From Montifringilla adamsi (lineage: Eukaryota > Chordata > Aves > Passeriformes > Passeridae), in contig JAGGNK010010225.1 of assembly GCA_017590115.1 (NCBI GenBank), forward strand, positions 62,001 to 126,000: a stretch of 64,000 nucleotides of DNA, in the 5' to 3' direction. Position numbers and translations under genes: made by a program. Of the stretch, positions 17,594 through 29,847 are shown in pieces. Each line of letters starts with the position of its first letter. Position 1 is the first letter of the stretch. The notes beneath the pieces were generated by a model. That model was not told where the DNA came from. It made no database searches and saw only the letters and a list, made by a program, of their open reading frames with translations.

Positions 17594-17849
17594 GGAATGT
17601 AATATTTCTAATGACATATTGTTGGTTATTTTTACTTAAACGTTGAGTGTTTGTGGTTAATCAAGCTATAAAAGGTGTGACTTTAAAAAGAGAATATAAA
17701 GTATGTAAGAGAAAATTAGGAATTTATTAAATCCAGTTAATTGTGAGTGCATATTCATCCCTCTCTTTTCAGGAGTTTTAGCATTCAGCATAGGATTGTC
17801 TTATCTATGAAAAGATAAAAAATAATAATGGTGAGCATATGCAGAAAGC
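17594..17849. repeat. Local duplication D, copy 2 (256 bp)
   Basis: Second copy of 15836-16094 in direct orientation. Homology stops abruptly after 'gcagaaagc' and starts at 'ggaatgtaat'; the flanks on either side are unrelated to those of copy 1. It lies 200 bases to the right of duplication E copy 1. Confidence 0.93.
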
Positions 17850-18180
17850 CACTTTACAGGTGCGGACAATCCCTAAAAGTGAGTGGTCTGTGCACATTTC
17901 TCTCTGGGAGAATTTTGATAAAATATGTCAGCCTGTTGCTGAGGAATTTTATTTTTTTTTCAGTTCTGCAGCTCTCTGTATGTGTGCATATGTGTGTGTT
18001 TGTGTAAATTATGCCGCCCACACATGTAAATATAGAATGAAAATGTGTTGATGCTCTTGTAGAGTGGGTAGGTGCTGTTTCCAGAGATTGGAAATGACGT
18101 CTAAGTATTGTTCTTCATTTTTTTTAAACTGTGGTTTTCCTGTTTTGTTTCATTTTGGGGGGTTTTGTTGTTTGTTTCCC

Positions 18181-18990
18181 AGACACAGAATTGGTGAAGC
18201 TGGAAGGGACCTCTAGAGGTCACATGGCTCATGTGCTGCTCAGGTGGGGACATCTAGAGCCAATTGCCCAGGAGTGTGTCAGACAGGTTTTGAATATCTC
18301 TAAGGAGGGGATTCTGCATACTCCCCAGTGCCAGTGCCCAGTTGCTGTCACAAGCGAAAAAATGTTTCCTAATGTTCCTGTGTTTCAACTAGTGCACATT
18401 ACTTCTGGTTCTGTCACTAGCCACCAGTGAAAAGAAGCCTGGCTCTGTTGTCTTTAGGCCTTCCCTTCGGGTATTACATGGATAAAATGCCCCCTGAGTG
18501 CTCCAGATGTGTCACCCACAAACTTGCTGAATGTAAAGTCTGCCCCATCATCCAGGTCATTAATGAATATCTTAATCAGGATGCAGTACTGACCCCTGTG
18601 CCCCACTCCTTGTCTCTGGCATCCAGCTAGGATTTGTCTCACTGACATCCAGCCTCTGAGCCTGGCCAGCTTTCAGTCCATCTCACTGCTCATCCATTCC
18701 CTGTAGCAGCAGTTCCTCTGTGAAGATCTTGTGGGAGGCAGTGTCAAAGGCCTTACTGGAGTCCCAGATATTTTCTACCACTGTTCTTCCCTCATCTACC
18801 AGGCCAGGTAGATTACTTCATCTCAGAAGTTTGACAAGTTGTTCAGGCATGACTTTTTCTTGGTTGGCTACTCATGATGATTTTCTTATCCTTAATGTGC
18901 CTAGGATTAAGTTCTGTACCATCTTCCCAGGAACTAAGGTGAAGTTGGTGGGCCTGTAGCTCCCTAGATGATTTGATGAGGGACACAAAA
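18181..18990 (-). mobile_element. CR1 LINE, 0.8 kb 3' part including end of reverse transcriptase
   Basis: Reading the + strand, the order matches the complement of avian CR1 from its 3' end ('acacagaattggtgaagctg') to the reverse transcriptase region ('ctggtaggtgaagttggtgg'-like sequence near 18940). The minus-strand frame at 18454-18648 contains FINDLDDGADFTFSKFVGDT, which corresponds to the CR1 block ending in the catalytic F-A-D-D box. Here that box reads F-V-G-D, so one catalytic aspartate is lost. The copy is 5'-truncated and broken by stops, hence inactive. A G/T-rich stretch (18131-18180) directly abuts its 3' end. Confidence 0.93.
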
Positions 18991-19483
18991 ACTCCTCAGT
19001 AGTGAAACCATGGACAAATACTCAAATAATTCTTGGTGCTGTCCCCCGTTCTGGGACAGCTATGCTTGCTGGTTTTTTCTTCTTGTCTGGGTAGTTGTTT
19101 CTCTGTAAACAAACTGGCACACTCACAAGTGTGCACACATACTTCCCCCCTTCATTTCCCTGTGTGTGCATGTTGGAGCTGGCTGAGAAGCACTGTCTCC
19201 ACCAGGCTAGAATGTAAATGATATATTTGTCTCCCAGGAAAATCGGCAGTTTACTCCTTCTCACACATGAAGCCTAACATGACAGGGTTTGATACAGCAT
19301 AATCTTAAATTCTGCTGTATTTATGTACTAAAAGCCAATTTGCTGATCCAGGGCTGAATTTTAGCTCTTCTGGCCATAATTTTAGGCAGGTGCACACTTG
19401 CAGGGTGCCCAAATGCTGTACTTAAGCTGTTTGTTTAGGGCAATTATTCAACGACTGTTTTTCTGTCTTGATTTGAATGTGTT

Positions 19484-19590
19484 CAAGGAGTCTAAATACT
19501 GTATAAAGTTTCAGATGGTGAATGACTGAGGTACATGATGATAAATTCCTTGGCTCCAATGATTATTTTACCCACCTAGAGTGTGAATGT
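19484..19590. repeat. Local duplication E, copy 2 (107 bp)
   Basis: Direct, gap-free second copy of 17287-17393, with unrelated flanks. Its position after the CR1 insertion mirrors the order D-E, D-E across the patch. Confidence 0.93.
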
Positions 19591-22500
19591 CCACGTGTAA
19601 TAAATGTTAACTGTCAACTAATATATAGCATTAGAGCTTTCAGCTGGGATGTGGTGGCATTGGCATTCTCATTAACTCCTTAATCCTAGGAAAGTGTCTT
19701 GGACCTGTTCACAGATTATCTGCACATGGCAAATACCCATAGTATATGTTATTTTGAAATCTGAGTAAGTTACAGAGCTGTGTCTGGTCATACAAGATTT
19801 ACATGAGATCAGGAGGTCTCACACAACCTGACTCAACCAGATGGAATGTGATGTCTGGAGCTATGAAAAGAGCAGCTTAGGAAGACAAGTAGCCATGTTT
19901 TGGAAGCAGGGAGGGCTTCCCGTAGTTGTACTCTTCTGGCTTTCAGCAGCAGCACAGAGAGTGTCTGCTTCCTTGTGGATTTGAACAGCCAGCTGGAGGT
20001 TTTGCTTTTTACCCAAAGCTTATATTAAACCTCAGTAACTGTAGAGCAAATGAAGCAGCACCCAAAGATAACCTGCACTTGCTAAAATTCATCTTGATGG
20101 ACTTGGGTGAAATCGTTAGAATGGATAAGTTTGTTTACTGAAATAGACTTTTTTTGTTCAAATATTCTCTGAAGTCATAATTTGTGGAAAACTCAGTGAG
20201 CTTCGATAAAAATGTGTTGATATTCTTAAAATAAAAGTTATTCACTTGTAATTCAGCATGACATTTCAAGGATCAGCTTGGCAGGACTAAACAAACAAAC
20301 CTGAGTTTTCTATGTTTCCTCTTCCTTTCACATCAACCTGCATATCCATCTGAATTTTCTTTTTCCTCTTAGTCCTGCTCTCTCTTTTGTTTCATTTCTG
20401 AATTCCAGCATCCTTCTTCCTCTGCCTTTTCACCTACCTCAGCTCCCCATTTACATTCCCGGCACCTGCTGCCACATTTCTCTCCTCTCTGTATTGGAGA
20501 CTGGGGGAAATTCCCTGCCCCTTCCTAGCATGGGTGAAGTCTCTGAAGAGAAGACTCTGAGGCAGACTTCAGCTATTTGTTTCCATAGATACCCAAAAGT
20601 AGCTTTCATGTTATCCATCTGTGGCTGTTACAGCCCACTGCAGAAACCAACAAGCCATGAAATAGGGGAGTCTGTGGGATGATATATTCCATGACTCTAC
20701 CAAACCGTTCCAAAATAAACACAAAAATACTGTGAAGAGGCAAAACTCCCCACACGCGAAAAAATACATCTTTTTTAGTTCATTTTGATGAACAGGTAAT
20801 AGATGAAGCATTGGGATGGAGCTGGAAGTTTCAATGATCAGAAAGAAGAAGTACCACCAGCAGCCATACAGACTGAGGCTTGAGGCTGTTTAACCCCATC
20901 ATGCAGCTAGTTGCTAGGTGGTAACAGTGAAGAAATATGGGGTCAGAGAAATTTAAAAGTTTCTTTCCAGCTTGTTCTTCCAGCTCTCAGTGATCTGCAG
21001 CTCAGAGAGTTCTTAAAAAGGAGTTTATGCCTTTGTAATTGTAAAAAAAAATGTTGGTAGAATAACTTTCATAACTTAGTTAAAATAGTTTTCAAAGTTT
21101 TGTATATAAAAGATAACTTTTTAGGATATCCTGGGACATAAGTGCTCAGCAGCTTAAGTGGGGGTTGAATAAAGTAATATTACTTGTATTTTTTGAATTT
21201 TCCTCTTGGTGATTATTTTTTAAGTTCCTTTTTCCTGTATTAAAGGAGACACTGAGAAAATCGCTGTTCATTTTCTCAATGCCATTTGGGGTTTTATTCT
21301 TCTGATTTGTCCATGACTGTATAAAAAGGCATCCTTTATTTTGAAGATTCAGCATACCTAACCCATCAGGAAACATGGTTTTGTTTGGGTAGTTGTTTGA
21401 ACTATGTTTATTTCAGAGCATTACAGAGATGCAATGTAGTGTTGCATTTCCACAGAGATTTCTGAGCAGTGATTTGGGATTTATTCTCTGCTTTAAAGAA
21501 CTGCAAGGCTTTGCATTGGGCTGGTTTATTGGAAGTTTGATGGGTTTGGGTTATTTTTTTTTAAATAATACTCTAGTCAATGCTAGAGCAGATTCTAGAT
21601 ACTATTTTTCTGATTTCACTCTTAAGATTTCAACTTGGTGAACAAACATCCTGTATCAAATTAATTGTAAGTAATAGGGTTACGGTAAGATGAACATACC
21701 ATTTTAGGAAGATTTTTCTCTGACAAAGAAAGGAACTTAAAAAGTTCTGATGAGATGTTTTATATCAGATTATCCTGAATTTGGTGGCAAGGAGATGCTT
21801 TCACTGAATAGAGGTTATGAAATTAGCTCTTCCCTTTGTGAAGAAGCTTCTGATTCATTTGCAGATTTGTGAGTTTTTATCTTCTGGATGTAGAAGAGGG
21901 CTGATAATTGGAAATGCTACCTGTGAGTTCTCTGGCCAAAGCTTAGATCAAATGAAATACTAGATCTATTGTAAAATTTGATTTAATGAAATACTAGATC
22001 TATTGTAAAACTGGATTCATGCAGATCATGGTTGATGAAAGACAATGGGGAAGAACTGAGTCTTTAATTGAAATGATCAAGGGTTTCATCAGGAAATAAA
22101 GGCAATGGGATTTTTTTAAATTAAGCCACAAGGTGGCCAAGGTCCTACCTTTCCTGACTCAGGGCTGGCAGTCAGGTTCATTGGCCCCTCCTGCCCAGAT
22201 CATTCAGGCCTTCAGAGCACTTGGTCTTGTATGAGCACAGGTCTGTGCCCTGCACAACATGCAGGTGATGATCTGTGAGTGCAGCTTTGGATTAGTGACC
22301 TTTGGACATAGGAAGAAATGGGAGCAGTCCTGCTGCATTCACTTCCCAAGGGAAGTTTCTAGGAGATGATGCTTAAGAGTTTTTTAGGTGCCATTCGACT
22401 TATCTTGTTTTCACTCATCACACTGAAAGCTGTGATTTTATTTACACCATAGCACTGTGCCCGTGCATATGCCTTTATGGTTTATTTCATCCTCATAATT

Positions 22501-25500
22501 CAATATCATGCTTTTCTTTCTCCTCTTTCATCAAGTCTCTGTTGATGCTAATGAATGTTTCTTTACTCAAAACTATTTGGTAACCTCTGTTTCTGCCACG
22601 ATTTGCTTTTAGCTTCTGCTTTCTGTTCCTGGTACATTTCCTTGAAGTCTTTTTGTATGGTGTGACTGTCAAAGACAGCTCATCTTTTTCAAGCACTACT
22701 GGAAGTCTGTGGGGTCAGGCTGCAGGCTAATTGAATGTTTTATCTTGGTCCGTTCTCAGCCTGAATCCATCTAATCTGATATCTTCCTTTCCAAGCCTTA
22801 ATATTTTGGAGGCACACTTTCTTCCAGGGTTTGCCTGCTGAAGACCTCCTGTCATTAACTCTTTCTGGAAAAAGAAAAGTTCTCCACATGGAGGGAATCT
22901 GCAGTGTAGTTGTTCTCCATATCTAAGACAGCATAATTCATAATATTCTCTTCAACCCCTGATATACTTAGTACATTTTTACAAATATATATGAGTAAGC
23001 TCAAAACCTAGAACTGTAATTTATATTACCCTTCTTGTTAAAAAGAAAGAGAACTCTCTCCCAGGTCTTTCCGAACTACTTATGCAAAGTTGGAAGACTG
23101 AAAACTAAAGGCTGTAACTTTCTTGTGGTGGCAAACATTTGATAAGAAAATGGTACTAGGAATTGTTTTCCTCCTGTGCCTAGTTCAGAAATAAGAACAT
23201 CATTAGGTTTAATGATATTTTCTTGTTAGACCCCAGGTAGTAATGTGTCTATTTATTTTAAATCCATTTTATAATAACTCCCTCTTGGTTTTACCTCATC
23301 CATCACTGCTGCTTTTTCTTGAGCCTCCTCCTTGTCTCAGCATTTGAAGACAGCCACAGTGCTTTTTTTTTTTCCTGTCTTTTTTAATCAGCTAGTCTTT
23401 CAGCTTGAACTCATTTGAATCAGACAGATTGTCTCAACTGAAAACAAATACTGTCATGTTGAGTCAATATATATGAAATATCATATTATTCCACTAGCTC
23501 AAACATAATTTTCTGCCTCTGTAGTGCAGTTTGTGAAATATAATGCATGTGCAAAGGAGAGAAAGGAGATGTCTTTGTTTTTATTGAGAGTGATCGTATT
23601 TGGGCTGGATGATTCCTCTCTACCAGAGCTGGAAGCTGGCTTCTCTGTCCAGCTAAACCTCTTCAGGTCCCCTTTCCTCAAGCTGCAGAGAGTGAAGAGT
23701 TATTTTCTCATATTTTACATAATTGAATAATACCAAGTGTACTCATGAGAAGTCAGGAGGGAGTGCTTATGTATGAGAGGTGGTAAAAGCTACATGGTCT
23801 CTCCCTGAATCTGTGGCCTGGAGCATCCTCTCCCAGGAAGATCTTCCTTTGGGGCTGATTTCCAGGAGCCCTCTGCCTGGTAAATCAGCCCCTAGGAGAG
23901 CCATGGAAATGAAACGTGGGATCATGTATTCATTTTTCTATGTTAGGAAATAGTTACATGCTTAAAAATCAGTTCAATACTGCACTAGCTTAGAGGGAAA
24001 TCTGAATGACCTATACTTGTTGACATCCAATTTCAAGGTCCAGAGGATCAGGGATTATGGAAATGTTTGGGGAACTCTGTTGAACAATTTATTTATAGCC
24101 ATTCCTGCAGCAGATGTCTTCAGCCAGAGCATGTCTGTGTTTGCAGGTAGCTCTGTGCACTTATCTTGCCTTTCATACCTGTGGAGGAGCCAGGCTGGGT
24201 GCTCTGGTCTCAGACTTCTCTATGGCTTTGCAAACATTTGTGTATTGTTGCTGGTGGAAACATTTTGAGCAGTTTTAAGCTACTTGAAAATTTTGCCTTC
24301 ATCTTGACTTTTGAATAACTGGATTGCAGACATTAAATACTAAGGACTGAGAGGAGTTCTCCTCTGTTCTTGTATCTATGACATTTACAATATGGAAATA
24401 CTATGGCCGACAAAATATTTTACTCTACATTAATAAAAGCACCTTTTTTACCTCATTAACAGGGCAGCTGAATTATTTCCTCTTCCCATGCAGTTTTAGA
24501 TATTTCTTTGCTGTTAATGTACTTTCATCAATGCTTCTAATCATCCTGAGATGTGCTTGTAAATACTGCCTTTAGCCATGCTGTCTATTTGATGGTTGTT
24601 AATTCATGCTTCGTTAACTTTTCACAACTTTTTCTCAGGATAGTTTTCCATAAAAGCTGTGACTCACGCAGCATTCTCAGTCATATATATATTTACACGT
24701 GCAGTCATATTTATATGCATATGCAATAAAACAAGACTTTTCTAATATTTACATTTTTTTAACCATGTCAGGCCTTAGAGTTTTGTTGTGTGAGTAGGGT
24801 AAGAAAAAAAAAAAAAAGAAAGAAGAGACCATTAAAAATTCTTTCAAAATTTTCTAGGGAAAATATCAGGAAAACCAAGGTTTTACAATGCTCCCACTCT
24901 TTCTTAACCCCGATGACTGGTTTGGTAGGAATATATAGGAGGAATTCTATACTGTCAGCAGCTCAACATTTAAAAAGTTCTTTTGCTCTCTTCCCCTGCA
25001 GTTTAATTATCTATGAGTTATGTAGTATTTTAAACTTGGATGGAGAGTCTAAGGCTGCTTTTATCATGGGCAGGCAGATGCACATTTCAGATTACCTCAG
25101 TAATATGCCTTCCTCTCATGACCTATTTTCTACAGCCACACAAACTTCACACATCTCCAGGACAGATTTTAAGCCTGGTTTGACTTCAGTAGTCTGACAG
25201 ATTTTGATAAACCTACAGTAAACAGGAATCTTTGGAGCTGCTTTGTAAGTAGATAATTCACTTGATTGATTCAGTACACTGATTCCCAACCTGTAGCATC
25301 AGAATGGAACTGAGAAATTGTCAGCAGTGTGAGCCTCTTCTGTGTTTGCTCTGAGAGGTTTTAGGGTCTAACACAAATTGTTTCCTGAAGGAAAAGAGCA
25401 CTTATGAAACTATGAGAATAAGTGATTTAGAAAAACAGTCTGAACTACTGCAAATGTGTTTTGAGAAGACTTGTATTCAAATACTGATTGACCAGGGATA

Positions 25501-27254
25501 CTAAGTTCATTTAGCTGGTTTGGCTTAAAACCATTACATAACAAGGGAATGTGCTGTTGACACAAATTGCTGGAGTTCAAGTTTATGCAAAGGCAAGTAA
25601 AAGCAATTTTCCTGGAACTGCTGTTTTCCATATTCCCTCATGTTTGGTATTAGCTTAAAAATATATTGTGTCAGTTATGTTGTAACCAGGCCAGAATACA
25701 GACTCCCTGAAATCTGAATTGAAATGTCCAAGCTACATTTCTGTATAGATGCGCTGACCTCATCTGTTAACAGATATTCCAGGATTTGCCTGATTTTTTA
25801 AAAAGTTTTTTTTCAAAAATGGGATGGATTGATTTAAAGCAAAGCCACATTACATCAGCTACCAGAACTGTGATTTCTGCTATTGCTTCTTTGCCACTCT
25901 TAGTGTTCTCCAAAAGAAGATCCTAGATGTAAACTAGTAAGACTACTCTCTGAAGAAGAGGGAGCCAGAGGGCTGAAAATATCCCCTGTTTCTGGCAGAG
26001 GGCTTGGAGTGGCTGCTACGACCACCATGCCACTGCTGCTGACAAAGCAAAGCAAAATTGTACCAACCCTGGCACTACAAAGGTGCTTATTTGTGAAGAA
26101 AATTCTAGGGCACTTTGGATAATCCATATAAAGTCCATAGTATTTGGGTGTGGCTTGTGTAGTTGATCTGTGTAAATTTACCTGCCTTTTGTTCAAATGT
26201 CACACTTAAAGATGGCAGAATAAAAATACGTGACAAGCCAGTTCTTGGGTTGAACAGTCTCCTCTAGAAGAACATGTAAGTCACTGGAACTGGAATCGCT
26301 GTAGCTCCCTATGAATAATTTTTGTGTTCAAAAGGCCTACAGTGTGTTGTTCAACTACTTTTTAGTTTGAAATTCATAAAATGTTAACTGCAACTACCTG
26401 AGGTGAATGTCATAATTTTGTTAGACACTCAGTTTTATTCCACACCACCAACCTGCGATGTTTTGCTTTTGAAGCAGAAAACTGTCCATTGTGGTAATCT
26501 GGATCTGTCTTGAGAAACTTAATCAGAAGGATCTGAGGTTTTTTTTTTTCCAAGTAATTTTCAATTTTTAAAAAAGTCAATAAAAACACGGGGTTTGAGG
26601 CTTTCGTTTTGCAAATATTTGGAAAAACTCATCGCCTAGCTATGGCACCAGCTGGCTTGTGTATGCCATTGGTGTAGAACCAGCTGCTGGTGCAGAACCA
26701 AGCAATGCACTACATGCCTTCTATATGCCTCCTCAGAGAAACATTAGGTTGATCATTGTATCTTGTTGTATTTAACTTTAAATGCTGTTTGAGGGCTGAT
26801 TAGTCTGCTGTTGCCTTGTAAGTGGGGTAAACTTAAAAGCTTATGCTGTGTCGCTGCCAGATGAACTGGATTAGCTTCAGCAGCCTTACTCCCCTGGCTG
26901 CCCTTCAGGTTCCACATGGATGCAGGAATTGTTTTCACTGACGGTGGCATTTGCTCCTTTAAAACTGTATTTGCATTTCTCCAGCTTATATTGGGCTTTT
27001 CACCTGCCATGTATGTGTCTTCTCTATTCTGCAAAGGAATATACAAGACAAATTCCCATGCCTTTGTTTCTCTGTTTGAAGTCACTGGTATTATCATTCA
27101 TTGTCATCTGATGTTTCAGTACTCTTTTTACAGTCTTATGTATGCCTAATGTTGTTGAAGGCCCTGTGCTTGTCTGCTTGCTTCCTTGATTCTTTAATTT
27201 AAATACCAAAGTAGGTCCTTGACCATCTTTGCATTAGTCTTACTCCTTCTATTA
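19591..27254. other. CPNE4 intron, no gene recognised
   Basis: About 7.7 kb of AT-rich intronic DNA. It holds a 34 bp tandem duplication at 21951-22013 and homopolymer runs near 23364 (T) and 24803 (A). The 135-codon frame at 24790-25197 begins with a Lys/Arg run coded by an A-rich stretch and has no recognised domain. No exon-like segment flanked by good splice sites was supported. Confidence 0.55.
21951..22013. repeat. 34 bp tandem duplication
   Basis: The unit beginning 'aatgaaatactagatctatt' occurs at 21951 and again at 21985, and the second copy is nearly exact for about 29 bases. A simple two-copy tandem repeat, likely replication slippage. Confidence 0.95.
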
Positions 27255-27510
27255 ATAAAAAAGCTGAAAGGGACCTACAAGGACCACCAAGTCCCACTCC
27301 CAGCCTTGCACAGGACCATCCCCAAGAGTCACACCATGTGCCTGTGAGCATTGTCCAAACCCTTCTTGAACACTGTCAGGCTGGTGCTGAGACCACTTCC
27401 CTGGGGAGCCTGTTCAGTGTCCAACCACCCCTTGAGGTAAAAAATGCTTTTTCTGATATCCAGCCTATACCTTCCTGGACACAGCTTCATGCCATTTGGC
27501 AAGGAACGTC
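27255..27510 (-). mobile_element. CR1 LINE fragment, 3' end, reverse orientation
   Basis: On the + strand it shows, in order, 'aagctgaaagggacctacaa', 'ccaagtcccactcccagcct', 'acccttcttgaacactgtca', 'ccctggggagcctgttcagt' and 'gaggtaaaaaatgctttttc'. These are the standard blocks of an inverted avian CR1 tail. It is moderately diverged. Confidence 0.92.
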
Positions 27511-29454
27511 CATTCTTTCTTCCCTAGTTTGGTGGGACTTGGTTTTCTGCTGTATTTAGCCTTATAGCTTCACAATGAAGTCATGTCCAAAATATTATAG
27601 AAAAATTTTCCTTTTCCATAGATATAATTTCTATTTTTACCTGGGAATTTATTGAGATTCTCTAATAATATTGGAAAATGTTGATGATAACTAACCATGT
27701 GGTGGAGACTGAGGCTTATCCTTAACAAGTTAAAATTCTACACGCAACTCTGATTCCACCCAAAACTGTTACTTTTGAATTCAACTTGCATATAATGCTG
27801 TTTTGCAGCTTCTGGAAATTTTTGTCCGGATTTTGCTTGGTTTTGAATTTGCTGCTCAATATTGAATTGCTTCATTGACACAAAAAAAATAAAGTTTTCA
27901 CAGGGCTTGCATGCTTGTTTTTTCAATTTTTACACTAGACTTGGCTTTTCAAATTTGATCTGATGTTGTCTTGATTTAAGTAGCCACGTCCTGACCTTCT
28001 GGTACCCCTGCCTTTTGTGGGAAAGAAGGTGGTTTCAAGTCCCAGTTTTAATGGAAAACAACACACTGAGTGTAACTCTTCCAACTTGGTAATATTTTGG
28101 TCTCTGAGCTGTTATTATGGAAACATTTCCAATTTGCAGAGTTTGGTTTAAATAATGAAAGAAAACATTTAACATTTTAAGAAGCAATTCAAATTTTTTC
28201 TTTTATAATTTAGAGGAGCTGTACATCTATTCTGCTAAGTTGGGCATCAGCCATTTATGTTTGTGTTATTTTTAGAAGGATAATACTATGAAACCTAAGG
28301 AATATATGCATCTTTAATTAATTTTGAAACCAAGGAAGTCCTTAGTTTTGAATAAATTTTAATTGTATCAGTTGGGAATATTTTTAAATAAGATTCTGAC
28401 ATAATGATAAAGTTCACATAGTTTACATTGTCATGGTATGCATCTTTCCATGTGGATATCCTCTTTCAAAGCAGCCACGTGCTCTTATCCAATTATCTTG
28501 AGTGCAGCTGATGCAGGCTAATTACTTTTTCCTCCTTTTCATTGTATCACTCTGCTTTTTCTGCTGATTTCAGCTGAAGTTGGAAGTCAGTCTATTTAAA
28601 GAGCCCACACTTCTATCTCCATGTCTCTTGTGAAGCGTTGTATAATTTGGCTACTCCTGGGGATGTTTGTGGTGAGAATACATAATTTACTGACCATCTG
28701 CCTGCCTTTTCCCTTCATTACAGATGTGGAGAGGAAAAGCTGAAAAGAAGGCAGTGATGTAATAGGTATGTAGAACTTGGTTGCTGACCAAGTTACATAC
28801 TGTGATTGTCATTCAGAAATCCTTTCTGCCAGAAGCTGGTGCTATCATATGAAATTCAAAGGAGAGCTGGTCTGTGTCACACAGTACTGAAGAGAAGTAT
28901 TTATGAAGGATTTGTTTATTCTGAAAGCAGTTAGTTGAGGTTTTTCATAACATTATTGTTGATTTCCTTACAACTCTATATTGTCTTCAGACTGTGTTCA
29001 AAACCCCAGGCTACACCTTACTTTGTGACCAGCATTCTTGTGTGATAGCTCTGGGGGTCCTCTTTCTTCCCCAGCAGGGAGCTACTCTAAGTCGTGGATG
29101 GCCTGGCTGGAAGGGCTCATGTTAGTTTTATTTGGGCACAGTATGTATCTTTGAATGTGAGAAAATAGAGAACAAGACAAGATGGAACAGACACTAGTGT
29201 AGAATCAAAATGAAATAGTATCTAAAAAACAATAGCATGGAAACTTTAATACAGCTTGGAGAGCAGCAGAGTGATGTTCCAAGAGAAGCCTAGAGAATAG
29301 ACTTTTGGATCTGAGATTATTGTAAAGGACATCTATGGCTGTGAGGAAGGAAAATTTTCTTCATTTTACTTCTTTATGCATGCTTCAAAATAGTTTCATT
29401 ATAGCTTCCTGACTTTAGAGACTTCTGGAAAACTACTCTCTTCTAGAGAACAAG
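27511..29454. other. CPNE4 intron, no gene recognised
   Basis: AT-rich intronic DNA between two CR1 fragments. Nothing recognisable beyond short A/T runs. Confidence 0.55.
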
Positions 29455-29847
29455 TCCTGTGAGGAGTGGCTGAGGGCACTGGATTTGATTAGACTGGAAA
29501 GAAGGAGGCTGAGAGGACACCTTATTGTTCTCTACAACTACCTGAAAGGAGTTTGTAGAGAGTTGAGTGTTGGTCTCTTCTCCCGGATAAAAAGATGAAA
29601 TAGCCTCAAGTTATACCAGGAGAGGTCTAGGTCAGTTATTAACAAAAAAATTTTCACCAAATTGGTTATTGAGCACTGGAATAGGCTGCTCAGGGAAGTG
29701 ATTGAGTCACCATTCCTGTAGTTATTTAAAAGTTCTTTAGATGTGATGCTTAAGATTATGGTTTAGTGGTTGACTTGGCAGTGCTGGTTAATGGTTTGAC
29801 TTGGTGATCTTTAAGGTATTTTCTAAACTAGATGATCCTATGCTTCT
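29455..29847 (+). mobile_element. CR1 LINE fragment, 3' part
   Basis: Starts at 'gaggagtggctgagggcact', passes 'aagaaggaggctgagaggac', 'tctacaactacctgaaagga' (the CR1 ORF2 end, reading L-Y-N-Y-L-K-G) and 'aggctgctcagggaagtgat', and ends near 'agatgatcctatgcttct', the remains of the terminal short repeat. About 390 bp, moderately diverged, no intact frame. Confidence 0.93.

Noticed and set aside
24790..25197. 135-codon plus-strand open frame
   Set aside because: It begins with Lys/Arg codons from an A-run, has no recognised domain or splice context, and its composition matches surrounding intron.
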